64,000 nucleotides of DNA from Megalobrama amblycephala (Eukaryota; Chordata; Actinopteri; Cypriniformes; Xenocyprididae), in contig NC_063062.1 in assembly GCF_018812025.1 (NCBI RefSeq), positions 7,570,058 through 7,634,057 of the forward strand. The letters run 5' to 3'. This document shows, in pieces, positions 53,011-64,000 of this stretch. Both the position numbers and the translations under genes were made by a program. Position 1 is the first letter of the stretch, and each line of letters starts with the position of its first letter. The notes beneath the pieces were generated by a model. The model saw only the letters and a list, made by a program, of their open reading frames with translations. It searched no databases and had not been told where the DNA came from.

Positions 53011-55231
53011 TAGTGTTAATTTCGTCACCTATTTTTAATTTAGTCTTAGTCTTGTGGCAAATGTCCTTGTTAGTTTTAGTCATATTTAGTCATTCACATA
53101 TCTTTTTTTGTTAGTCAAGTTTTAGTCGACTAAACGTCTCGTCATTTTAGTCTAGTTTTAGTCAAAAGAAAACTCAAGGTATCTTAGTCAAGTTTTAGTC
53201 GACTAAAAGTCTTTTAATTTTAGTCTAGTTTTAGTCAAAATTTTTTAGTCTTTTTTTAAAATAACACATTATTACTGAGATTATTACTGATAAACATTTC
53301 AGTAAAAAAAGTGTTTCACATATCTCAAACATTGGTTAATGTCATAATTACCTGACAAAATACACTTGTTGAATGATTTTTGTTGAATGCAAATGTTAAA
53401 CGTGTCTGGTTTTCAATTTCTGATTTAGGAGACACATTCACAAATGATTAAACTGTGCTGAAGAGTATTTTATTTTAACCAACACAATTCAAAAGCTGGG
53501 GCCAACAGATCCGACTGACAACTTAAGTTACAAAGGTTTTTAGTCAGACATAGATGGCCTCTCCTCTTTCCTGGCTGGTTGCTTGACCACATCTAGAAGC
53601 TATTGTAAGAATAAATACAATGAGGCCTCATTATGCAATAATATCAGGAACACACGTGTTATAGTGGAAATAAATAACTTAATGAAAAGCCTAAGATCAA
53701 AATTAATGCGTTAAGCGCATGCAATTATTTTTTTTTCAGAAAATATTTAACGCAATTAATGCAGCATCCATTTTTTTCTGTCATCATTTGACTAGCGTTA
53801 CATTATATGATCATGCTCTTATACACACAATGCTTTTAAACCATTCAAGTCGGGCTGGGCAATTTTTAGTGCAATTTCAATTTTTAAAGTATAAAGTAAA
53901 TTACCAACTTAATGCAAGTTATACATGGTATTGCACACACCATTATTGATATTTGGAGCAATATTACTTGTAATTGTTAAACTTGATTCCCTTACATATA
54001 AATTTGCTTTTAAGCCTAATTATTAATTTTGATTATGATGTGATTGTGACAGGGGCGTGGGAAGAGGTTTCAGGTTGGGGGTGCTTAGTTTTTTCTGTCA
54101 CCACTTTTGAATAAGAAACAATATCAAGGCTATAAAACTTGTCAAAACCCCGCGAATCACAAAAGTATCAGTGAGAAGTTGAGAACACTCGTTTAAACAG
54201 TGCATACACTCGAACTTGACTACACATCACATTTTTTTTTACTTTATTGATACTGCTTTTAATCGTAATGCAAAGACTGGTCATCGGGACATAAGCTGTC
54301 ATGTACAATAAAAGAACCTGCGCAGCGACAGGAAATATAATTTAACACAAAAAGCCTGCCTAGACGGTGGACTTGCGCTCAGGATTTTTATATATTTTAT
54401 TTTTTTTTTTTGAGCGGTGTGTGGACGAATTCTTTCTACGCACACAATATTTTATTTCTTGATAACAGACCGCTGCTAACTATAACACACCGTTGCCATG
54501 AAAAACAGATCGTTGCCATGGACACACAGGATTCTAACCATAGAGACGGAGCGCACTATTTTGTTTAGCGGAAGCAATACAATCGTTTTTAAATCAATAA
54601 ACTCCTTTTTAAATCATCATTTTGTGTCAAATTATTGATTTATTTGGTAGGTAGTCAGCCTAATCAGCCTGTTGGGGTTGTATTAGCTACAACAACTGCC
54701 TCGCTCTGCATTATCCCTTACATAATTAAACATAAACATAAAACTTTTTAAATAGCCAACTCAGAGTGTTTATTACAAATAAATGTTAATGAACAAACAT
54801 GCTTTTACAGCACCCCCACTTTCCGCGCCCGTGATGTGAAGACCCACACATGCATGTGGCAAAATAAGTAAGTTAACATAAAATATATATAACCTGCTTA
54901 ATGTGAATTCTTTGTCCGCAGTGTTTCCCGTCAGTTATGATGACACACTCTGACTTTTTGTCAGTATCAAAGCCGCGAACTCGTTCTGAACAGCTGATGA
55001 AAAAGCAGAGACGATTGTAGACGAAAATGAAGAGAGATTTTATCTTAGTTTTTATTTTATACAAAACATTTTCGTCTCGTCTTTTTTCGTCAACAATAAT
55101 GCATGTTAATTTAGTCTTAGTCAGCGTTTTTGGACAGTGGTGCAGTCTTGTCATCGTCTCGTCTTAGTCTTGAAAAAAAAGGTCGTTGACGAACATATTT
55201 CATCTCGTCTCGTCTGACGAAATTAACACTA
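53011..55231. mobile_element. hAT element with sub-terminal repeats, 2.2 kb
   Basis: Inverted 17-bp ends TAGTGTTAATTTCGTCA; identical 8-bp flanks CTCCGAAG at 53003-53010 and 55232-55239. Within 230 bp of the left end TTTTAGTC/GTCGACTAAA motifs recur many times, and TCGTCTCGTC motifs cluster at the right end. No transposase frame seen. Contains the second unit of the 140-bp direct repeat. Confidence 0.92.
53727..53867 (+). repeat. 140-bp direct repeat, unit 2 (inside the hAT)
   Basis: Copy of 52293-52432 in the same orientation, about 1.43 kb downstream, lying inside 53011-55231. Confidence 0.85.
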
Positions 55232-56121
55232 CTCCGAAGAACAGGCGAATCTCAACATAACACCGACTGTTATGTAACAGTCAGGATGTACGCCCCCAAT
55301 ATTTGCATATGCCAGCCCATGTTCCCAACGTTATGAAAGGGATTAGACAAGGGCAGAACGTCTGGATGTGTGCAGAGCCGAATCATCAGACTAGGTAAGC
55401 AAGCAAGGACAATAGCAAAAAATGGCAGGCAGATGGAGCAATAATAACTGACATAATTCATGATAACATGATATTTTTAGTGATATTTGTAAATTGTCTT
55501 TCTAAATGTTTCGTTAGCATGTTGCTAATGTACTGTTAAATGTGGTTAAAGTTATCATCGTTTCTTACTGTATTCACGGAGACAAGATCTGTCGCTATTT
55601 TCATTTTTAAACACTTGCAGTCTGTATAATTCATAAACAGAACTTCATTCTTTATAAATCTCTCCAACAGTGTAGCATTAGCCATTAGCCACGGAGCATA
55701 GCCTCAAACTCATTCAGAATCAATGTAAACATCAAAATAAACACTGTACTTACGCGATTAGACATGCTGCATGATGAACACTTTGTAAAGATCCATTTTG
55801 TGGGTTATATTAGCTGTTTGAACTTTTTTTATGTTGTTTAAGGCAAGCGCGAGCTCTTGGGCCGTGGAGCACCAGATTTAAAAGGGCCACACACCCTGAA
55901 TCGGCTCATTTCTAATTATGCCCCAAAATAGGCAGTTAAAAAAATGAATAAAAAAAAATCTCTGGGAGTATTTTGAGCTGAAACTTCACAGACACATTCA
56001 GGGGACACCTTAGACTTATATTACATCTTTTAAAAAAAGGTTCTAGGGCACCTTTAAACTGCATTTGTCACAATTAGACCACTATAAACTAGACACATGG
56101 ACTAAAATTGAGACTTATTTG

Positions 56122-56959
56122 TAGGGCTGGACGATTAATCGAAAAGTAATCGAAACCGAAATTCAGAAACTCTAACCGACATAATTTTCCCCTGTCAGTT
56201 ATTTTGTTTTTTTTAATCCCGTTAATACTTTCACCTTAAAAACACACTACCACGTGTGTAGTCATGTGACTCCACCCTGTCCAGTCAGTGGCATGGAAGC
56301 AACACGGAGGCAAACTCAAACGCAGAGTCAACACACACAGCCCCGAAGTGGGATCACTTTTTCACTTGCGTCTTCACTAAACTTTGTCAGTTGTATGTGT
56401 TTTAAGGCTTGCCAGTTATAGACCATCAGATGTGTATCATAATATTGAGCTACTGCGCTGATGCATTGTGGCACACAAACACTCATACAAACAGTAGCTG
56501 CACATCACGTGAATATCGCGCGCACAGAGAGGAGTGCAGAAACTCGTTGTCAATGCTTTCCTGTGATTTATCACTAAAGTAGCTTAGAAACTCAAAAGTT
56601 ATAGCATATATATTTTCTACTTTTGAAGTACTTACAACCCACAGCTTCACAATTAATAGAGAGATGGTATGACTAATTCACACGCAATCCCTCTCATTAA
56701 TGCATTCAAATAAATGTAGTGGTAATGTGCTAATTTAATCTGTATCTGATTTACAATGAGCAGAAATCAGTAAGAAATGTTATGAATCATAGATAAAATA
56801 ACTGCTGAAAGTGAGCTGTTATGTCGGAGCACTCTTTCATTAGGAAATAATATCCCACATTTAATAGTCAAGTTGTCAGTGATCTATGATTAATGATAAT
56901 CAAGGTAAAATGTTCAATTAATCAAGATTTTTGATTTTAGATCATATCGTCCAGCCCTA
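56122..56959. mobile_element. hAT non-autonomous element with 8-bp duplication
   Basis: 838 bp; inverted ends TAGGGCTGGACGAT (right end atatcgtccagccctA, small mismatch inside). Identical flanks CTTATTTG at 56114-56121 and 56960-56967. No coding frame. Confidence 0.9.
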
Positions 56960-57697
56960 CTTATTTGCTTTCCAAGCCATAAAGCTGGAACTTTTAGACC
57001 AAAGTTTCTTATAACCAGACCTAATGTCTTGTGCTGATGCTGATGAAACTCACAAAAAGCCCAGAGGTGCTCAGTGCTGAGTCGTGATATGTGCTTTGTT
57101 TTGTTGATATTCATAATGAAGAAAAGCTGTCCACATAAAAATGTACTTCCAAACAAAGAAAAGACACAAGCTGCCTCCTTAAAAAATAATAATAAATGTG
57201 CGTAACACAGAACAAGACAACTGTGTCTCTTCATGACAGACAAATGCATATCATCTTTACTTTGACATTTTGCTGGCTGAAGCCAGGCAGTCTGTCAAGA
57301 TTGCTTGCTAAAAACAAACACTTAAAAACTCAATAGGCATAAGTGCATACCAAAGTTTTCCGTTTTTTTTAATGTCAATAAAGGCCATATAATGAGAAGA
57401 ACTGGTCTATGAATGTAAAAACTATAGGACTGTGGAAAACTACTTTGTTAAAGGGGTTTTACCCCTAAAAAAAAGGCCAAACTACTTGCAGATGTCTTAG
57501 AACAATGGTGTAGAAACAGCTTTGTACTGCACACTTTCTCTTCGATGAGGACAAATTGTTTTCATTAGAACTAATTAACATGAAAGTAGGCAAACAAATG
57601 GTAAAAGTCTCAAAAATCTGATCTATAGGGACAAAGCACGAAACCATAAAGTAAAAAAAACAAAACAAAAAAACTTCTGTTTATAAGAGTTTCTGTC

Positions 57698-58240
57698 TTA
57701 AAGGTGCTAAAGAGGATGTTTTGTGAATTTGCAATATTACTTGAAACTGTCTTTACTAACTGATAAAAGACTATTTATTAGGTGCACTGAAAGGAATAAT
57801 ATTAATATACATCATCTGTGCACGAGGTAGGGCCTTAAAAACATCAGCCAATCGTTTACGCGATCATCGTGTAAACGATTGGCCCTCTGGCTTGTCAATC
57901 ACTGCCGTGACGTTCCTTGTGAGAGACGTGCGCGGATTGGCCCTCTGGCTTGTCAATCACTGCCATGATGTTCCTTGTGAGAGACGAGGAACACAGGCGC
58001 CGCATGCAATGTTTTTGTCAGGAGACAGGAGTAACAACTGCAGATTATGAGTTACCTGCGGTGAGTCCGACATAATGAATCCACTAACACGACACAGCGA
58101 ATGCCGGTGGTAAACACTCGAGTTTTGGGAGGCGTTCCTTCGAAGGAGGGGGGCTGTTCTTACGCATGCGCTCATTTCAAAAACTCAGTAACAGTCTTTG
58201 GATTCTCAATCGACAAAAAAATCCTCTCTATCACCTTTAA
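57698..58240 (+). mobile_element. TTAA-target element, family T3 (copy 2)
   Basis: 543 bp; left TTAAAGGTGCTAAAGAGGAT, right ...ctctctatcacctttaa. Contains the ttggccctctgg...gacgttccttgtg unit. Its terminal TTAA is shared with the next element. Confidence 0.8.
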
Positions 58241-58984
58241 GGCCCCGGTATACTTCAAACGAAATCGAAGAACGAACTGATGTGACATCATTTCGAACAA
58301 AATCAGGCCAAAACGAAGTTCGTTTTGTGTTCTTTTTGGAAGTTCGAAACAGCTTGCCAAAGCGAACTTTCAGAAAAAGTTCGCTCCAGTTGCAAAACAC
58401 CTTTGTACTACCATTGGTCAGTGACGATAACGTAACAGGAGGTGTGCGCTGAGACTCCGCCTTCACTCGCGTGGAGCGCGTCTTTGACTCATTTAGTGTG
58501 TTTTAGCTCGTTGAGGTAAGAGCTCCGTGGGTGAAAAAATGAACACATTGGATAGCTGATTTATAGTACAAAATGAAGTTGTGCTTCTGATAAAATGAGG
58601 CACTTACACTGTGTTTCATGTTTGATACTGTAAAGCTACTTGATTTTAAGAAATCTATTAGATAAAGTGCTAAATAAACGTGACGTGACTGGAGTGCTAC
58701 TTTGCAGAGCTCGTGCTAACATACCCATGTTGTTATGATCAGATGCTTTTCTTATGCTTAATAATAAATGCTTGCCGTTTTCTCAATTTTGTTGTGTTTA
58801 TTTTGTTACTGAGAAGAAAGTGCATGGCACATATTTACATATTCATGTAACCGTTGCTTTCAGCAGTGTGGGCGGCATCAGAAGTTCGTTTACAGTATAT
58901 CGCTGGTCACGCATTTCGAACTTCGTTTTACCCCTAAACGAAGAATGAAAAAGAACATCGTTTGAAGTATATCGGGGCCTTTAA
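58237..58984. mobile_element. TTAA-target element, family T5
   Basis: About 745 bp; left TTAAggccccggtatacttc, right (reversed) TTAAAGGCCCCGATATACTT: inverted ends of about 30 bp. The interior repeats the theme gttcg/cgaac (aacgaagttcg, gaagttcgaaac). One A is lost at the left terminus. Confidence 0.75.
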
Positions 58985-59143
58985 CCAGTGTTGAACATGA
59001 CTATTCTGAATTGAATAGGACAAATAGGACACCCTACTCGAACAAATGGAAGAGAAGACTAGGAGACTACAAGTGTGCTATTTGGAATAGGTCTTGTTAT
59101 TTCATGTTAAACTGGGTAGCTCTGTCCACCAGGGGCGTTTCCT

Positions 59144-59984
59144 CTAATGCTGTGTTCACACCAAACGCGAATAGAGCGTCTGGCGCGAATGATTTCAATG
59201 TTAAGTCAATGTAAAGACGCGTTTACGCGCGTCTGGAGGTCTTGCGGCGCGAATGAGGCGTTTAGCGCGGCGCGGAAGACGCGAATTCGCCTCATTGACG
59301 CGAATTGAGTGTTTCGCGCGATACGCGCGTTACACGCGAATGGTGCTTTTTGTGCATTTAGCGTTTGACGCGAATTCGCGTCTGACGCCCGAGTTGAAAA
59401 ATTTGAACTTTGGCGTAAATTCGCGCCGCGTTAACCAATCAGGAGCCTGCTTGCTGCTGTGGCGGCAGGCCCGCCCGGAGTCACTCATTCAAAATGGAGG
59501 AACGACTGATATTATCAGTGAGCAGTCACCCAGAGATTTATGACACAAGTTCATACTTCAGACAGGAATAAAAAGGACCTCGCTTGGAAGAGTGTCGGTG
59601 AGGAGATTGGGCTACCTGGTAAGTTGTAAATACACATTTTACTTTTGAGTCACGTACACGTTTATCGACCCGCGGCCTTCCCGCGACGCTGAACCCTTCC
59701 CCGCTGTTCTGCTCCCCAGAGCAAATACAAAGCGGTAGCTCTCTCGATGAATGCACGATCAACATCAGCCATCTTGCAAACAGACAACCGCCTAGCACTT
59801 GCCCCTCCCACAAGAAGCGGATTTCGCCTCGGACGCGCGTCAATTTCGCTTCAAACGCTTGTTTTTTACGCGCGTCTATTTCGCTCTAGACGCGCGAATG
59901 CATTCAAAATGTTCAAGCGGCAAACTAGACGCGGTAGACTCGAATTTGACGCTCTATTCGCGTTTGGTGTGAACGCAGCATTAG
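59144..59984. mobile_element. Harbinger-like element with relic exon
   Basis: 841 bp. Inverted ends of at least 36 bp start CTAATGCTG(T/C)GTTCACACC and continue into aaacgcgaatagagcgtc. The outermost TAA/TTA could be the TWA target. The interior is CpG-rich and holds a degenerate MADF-like exon (59493-59629). Confidence 0.75.
59493..59629 (+). pseudogene. Relic MADF-like first exon of a Harbinger element
   Basis: Starts MEERLILSVSSHPEIYDTS, SYFRQ, then a frame slip at cagg-aataaaaag (one base off), resuming NKKDLAWKSVGEEIGLP before a G/gtaagt donor. The pattern (short acidic start, L-I-x-x-V, Y-D, N-K-x-D/E-x-A-W-x-x-V-x-x-x-I-G-x-P-G) resembles MADF DNA-binding domains carried by Harbinger-type transposons. 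Family assignment is from motif memory. Confidence 0.5.
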
Positions 59985-60450
59985 AAGGCAAAAAAAACTG
60001 GATGAAAAAATAATCGATATTACAAAAATAAAACAACGCAAATGTCGCTAAATTTGACATTAAAGGGGGATGTAATGCTATTTCATGCATTCTGACTTAT
60101 TTACACCGTTAAAGAGTTGCATTCTCATGCTAAACATGGCCAAAGTTTCAAAACACGAGTTGGACGTACTACGGAGTATTTGTGTGCTAAATATACAACT
60201 TCTGGTTTCGGTACAGGATTCTGAGAGTTTTTTTCGAGTGTGTCCTGTATGACATCAAAAGAGAGGGGAATTCCTTGTATAGGCACTTCGCCTTGATAAG
60301 CGTGCACACGCATATCACCAAGAGCAAGAGCACGCCCATCAACGCGTTTCGTTAGGGATATAGAAGCTGAGAGATTTTTCAACAATGGCTGTGTCCCGAT
60401 TCAGGGGCTACACCCTTTGAAGGCTGCATACATCATCGAGGCAGTCTCAT

Positions 60451-60948
60451 TTAAAGGTGCTAAAGAGGATCTTTTCGTCAACTGAGAAACCAAAGACTGT
60501 TACTGAGTTTTTGAAATGAGCGCATGCGTAAGAATTTCGAGGGAACGCCTCCCAAAACATGCACGAGTATTGGAACACAAGTGTTTACCACCAGCATTCG
60601 CTGTGTCGTGTTAGTGGATTCATTATGTCGGACTCACCGCAGGTAACTCATAATCTGCAGTTGTTACTCCTGTCTCCTGACAAAAACATTGCATGCGGCG
60701 CCTGTGGAGTGTGGAAAGTTACTGGAGCGCGCAGCCTCGCTCGTCTCTCACAAGGAACGTCACGGCAGTGATTGACAAGCCAGAGGGCCAATTGGCTGAT
60801 GTTTTTAAGGCCCTACCTCGTGCACAGATGATGTATATTAATTTTATTCCTTTCAGTGCACCTAATAAATAGTCTTTTATCAGTTAGTAAAGACAGTTTC
60901 AAGTAATATTGCAAAAAATGTAGCACCTTCAATCTTTAGCACCTTCAA
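60451..60948 (-). mobile_element. TTAA-target element, family T3 (copy 3, inverted)
   Basis: About 498 bp; left TTAAAGGTGCTAAAGAGGAT, right degenerate (aatctttagcaccttcaag). The plus strand includes an MSDSPQVTHNLQLLLLS frame that also appears on the minus strand of the other two copies, with a Ser/His start context kept. Confidence 0.7.
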
Positions 60949-62874
60949 GAAAAATAACCAATGAATGTTTTTGTTCCCTTAATATTTATAATGGTCACAG
61001 CTTGCAGACAATCTCTACGCAGAAGCTGTGCACGACTCCTGACTCTTTAGCTCCGCCCACAGCACTGAGGGCAGACACGCCTCCAGGATCTCAGCTTTTT
61101 TCGGAAAGACTCGGTTTAGCGTATATATCTTTTATAAACATGTTAAAACTTGTTACTCTATACGTACTCAAGAATAACATGAGATTGGCAGAAACTGTGT
61201 GTGATACCCCCCCCCCCTTTAAAAAGTGTAAAAGTCACTCGTTTTTCTAAAGGAACACTGTTAAACAGCAACACCCGCAGGTAAAGTTACAGCAGGGAGT
61301 CCGTGTCTCTGTGCCTCCCTTTAGCTCATAAAGCAGAGCCTCTATAGCATGCAGTGGGTTTAGTGGGGGGTAATTGAGAATGAATGGGGGAAAGTCACGT
61401 GAGAGGAGGCAATGCCTCAATTGCGCTATGATTGGATATGATCGGTTATGATTGGACATGATTGGTTTGTGCGATAAATCCCGCCTTCTCGTCGAAACGG
61501 CCTGAATGAAGACAGTGATGGCGTTAATGGGAAGACTAATTAAAAAGTAAGTAAACAACTGTCACTTAGATATCACCGCTTTATGTCATGTCAAAATCAA
61601 ACTCAAAATGGCCTGAAAACATGATGACTGCGGGGTTTTTTAGTGAGCAATCAGCATGGTGAAATTAAAGGTACATCTTCGTGTCTGTGACCAATGACCA
61701 GTGTGTACACTGCTGATGACTTGATGACTGCTGAAAATAAATTGACTATTAAAAAGAAAAGCTGAATATTAGTATATAAATAATATATATTGTTTAAAAT
61801 GTATAAATGTAAAAATGAGTAAAAACACTAACTTGATGAACCTTTTAATAAATAGAAAATTACATAGTGTAAAAATAACAAAATATAATTGTATTTGGTC
61901 TCTCTTTTTATGTAATGTTAACTTAAAAGTGTGTAAAGGGGGCATAAATCAGGACTTTGCCTCCTCATTTTAAAACACCACCGCACACCACTGCTGTCCA
62001 CTATTAAATCTCATTGGTGCAAAACCCCATTCCATCTTGGTGTATATTGAACATCAATTATGATTGAACAGCTATGATTTTGGCACTCTTTAGGTTTACT
62101 TAGTATGCGAGTTAACTTTCAAAGGACCTGACCTTGACCACAAGCTGATGCATCCCTATGGTGAAAGCCAAAGCATTATCCTTCAAACACACACACAAAG
62201 TCCTCCTCGGCAATGCAATGGTTCACCATGAAAGAAACTGGTATCCAACCGTCCCAGTTTCTCAATGGGACTTTGTTCGCTTGTCCAGAAGCCAGTGGCT
62301 TCAGCATCCAGCTCCTGTGGTTTTTGATGGGCCCGGTGTATTGATCTGTTCCCAGTCCCAGAGGCGATGAATAATGAATGCACTCATTGTCATCCCTCAC
62401 AGATCAGGTTTCATTTGTAAAAGAAGCAACACTTGTAATTAGCCAGGAGTTTTGCGATGAGCTCCTCGCAATCCTCAAAACTCAACAGCGTTTTTTTAGA
62501 AGGCTCCGACACCCTGTGTGAATTCTGTGAGAGAGCTTTTCGATTACAAGAATAATAAATAGGGCTACACCTGGATGATCGTGAGTCCACTGAGTGCTCT
62601 CATCTCTGGCTAAAGAACATCTGTACATGCACTGTGCACTGGTTGCCATTGGTGATAAGACAACATAAGGATTTTTTTGAAAACCACATGTACAAAGCGG
62701 TCATTTAAAGTAGACTGCCCTGTAGAGCTGAATTCTAATTCTGGTCAGTCGAATTCTAGAAGTAAAATTTAAATTCACTTTCCCCATAAAGAAATTTATT
62801 TTTATGCATAAAGGTTTAGGACAGATCTGCCGTGAGCTCTGAAATTGTTATGGGATTATATTCACTTGTAGAAG

Positions 62875-63089
62875 GGATAGTTCACCCAAAAATTAAAATT
62901 ATTATATCATGATTTACTCACCTTCAAGCCATCCTAAGTGTATATGATCTTCTTTCAGACTAACACAATCAGAGTTATATAAAAAAAAAATATAAAATAT
63001 AAAAAATATAAAAAGATTTTGAAGCCCAAAAACGTGCATCCATCCATTATAAAAGTAATCCACACCGGTTCAGGTTGTTAATAAAGGCC
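62875..63089. mobile_element. Fold-back MITE fragment truncated by a T1 insertion
   Basis: agggatagttcacccaaaaa, ctcaccttcaagccatccta, aatcagagttatat and gttaataaaggcct match 26635-26860. The T1 element at 63090 is inserted at its aaggcctTAA. Confidence 0.65.
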
Positions 63090-64000
63090 TTAAAGGTGCC
63101 ATCGAAGGTTTTTTTTGCAAGATGTAATATAAGTCTAAGGTGTCCCCTGAATGTGTCTGTGAAGTTTCAGCTCAAAATACCCCCTAGATTTTTTTTTATT
63201 AATTTTTTTAACTGCCTATTTTGGGGCATCATTAAATATGAGCTGATTTATGCTGTGAGGCCCCTTTAAATGCTGACGCTCCCCGCCCATGGAGCTCGCG
63301 CTTGCCTTAAACAGTGCCTAAACAAAGTTTACACAGCTAATATAACCCTCAAATGGATCTTTACAAAGTGTTCGTCATGCATGCGGCATGCATGCGGCAT
63401 GCATGCGGCGGATTATGTGAGTATTGTATACTGTTATATTGTTTACATTGATTCTGAATGAATTTGAGGCTGTGCTCCGTGGCTAACGGCTAATGGTACA
63501 CTGTTGGAGAGATTTATAAAGAATGAAGATGTGTTTATGAATTATACAGACTGCAAGTGTTTAAAAATGAAAATAGCGACGGCTCTTGTCTCCGTGAATA
63601 CAGTAAGAAACGATGGTAACTTTAACCACATTTAACAGTACATTAGCAACATGCTAACAAAACATTTAGAAAGACAGTTTACAAATATCACTAAAAATAT
63701 CATGTTATCATGAATCATGTCAGTTATTATTGCTCCATCTGCCATTTTTCACTATTGTACTTGCTTGCTTACCTAGTCTGATGATTCGGCTGTGCACAGA
63801 TCCAGACGTTAATACTGGCTGCCCTTGTGTAATTCCTTTCATAATGTTGGGAACATAGGCTGGCATATGCAAATATTGGGGTTACGTAACGGTCGGTGTT
63901 ATGTTGAGATTCGCCTGTTCTTCTGAGGTTTTTTAAACAAATGAGATTTATATAAGAAGGAGGAAACAATGGAGTTTGAGACTCACTGTATGTCTTTTCC
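63090..64000 (-). mobile_element. TTAA-target element, family T1 (copy 5, cut by window edge)
   Basis: Left TTAAAGGTGCCATCGAAGG, internal blocks as in 49578-50547. The catgcggcatg unit is expanded near 63377-63412. The palindrome is damaged (ttacgtaacggtcgg). Confidence 0.82.

Larger units (their letters stand above)
52862..56057 (+). mobile_element. TTAA-target element, family T1 (copy 4), split by a hAT
   Basis: TTAAAGGTGCCC left end and gggcacctttaa right end. Removing the hAT at 53011-55231 and one copy of its 8-bp duplication leaves about 967 bp, the family's normal length. The palindrome is mutated here (tatgtaacagtcag). Confidence 0.88.
35218..64000. other. Sequence upstream of the 5'-most visible exon
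   Basis: 28.8 kb that should be intron 1 and/or 5' flank of kiaa1549. I found no ATG-plus-signal-peptide exon with a phase-1 donor. It is dominated by transposons (listed). Stretches I could not assign: 36240-37380, 37540-39890, 40740-42550, 43540-44950, 45240-46925, 49030-49570, 50550-52290, 56970-57690, 60950-62870. Confidence 0.6.

Noticed and set aside
59253..60013. Arg-rich plus-strand frames in CpG-rich DNA
   Set aside because: Translations of the repeated acgcgaatt theme of the Harbinger-like MITE.
62158..62400. Overlapping frames of about 70 codons on both strands
   Set aside because: No recognisable motif on either strand and no splice-site support; overlapping open frames alone are not evidence.
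1..64000. CRISPR arrays, bacterial operons, phage or viral genes, tRNA or rRNA genes
   Set aside because: No regularly spaced direct repeats, no Shine-Dalgarno/operon layout, and no cloverleaf or rRNA sequence recognised; spliced exons and transposons explain the sequence.

Overview
The window is vertebrate nuclear DNA, most likely from a cyprinid-type teleost. It has long introns with GT/AG splice sites, vertebrate-style exons, AT-rich intergenic sequence, many AT and poly-A tracts, and dense layers of fish-type DNA transposons (Tc1, hAT, TTAA-target and Harbinger-like). I see no bacterial, phage or CRISPR feature.

One gene dominates. It is a KIAA1549 orthologue (UPF0606 / DUF3827 family) on the minus strand, with 17 coding exons between 35217 and 1. 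I delimited every exon from splice signals, and their phases join without a break into about 1,573 codons. The product is a type I membrane protein with a mucin-like Ser/Thr/Pro ectodomain (one 2.1-kb exon), a conserved membrane-proximal ectodomain, one transmembrane helix (exon 23585-23769) and a long basic/proline-rich cytoplasmic tail. The signal-peptide exon was not found and should lie upstream, possibly beyond 64000. The last C-terminal codons lie left of position 1. Paralogue choice (KIAA1549 rather than KIAA1549L) rests on tail motifs such as DRLITTDSDGTYR, PPQPSIEEARQ and ARPRPVGGTTG.

Layout: 1-35.2 kb is the exon-bearing part. Its introns hold a decayed full-length Tc1 element (21249-22864), two inverted copies of one TTAA element flanking six exons, a three-level nest at 12.1-15.7 kb, and many fold-back MITEs. 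35.2-64 kb has no exon I can support and is mostly stacked transposons: five copies in the window of a ~980-bp TTAA family (one at 14.5 kb), further TTAA families, three larger hAT elements, hAT MITEs, and two Harbinger-like elements, one of which keeps a relic MADF-type exon.

The items most worth a second look are two Glu-rich, splice-bounded open segments in the intron after the transmembrane exon (possible cassette exons), the inverted repeats around visible exons 11-16 (a back-splicing geometry), a perfect 22-bp palindrome and a mini-exon with splice donor conserved in the 980-bp TTAA family, and PYQFEPESD-type coding relics in two other TTAA families.
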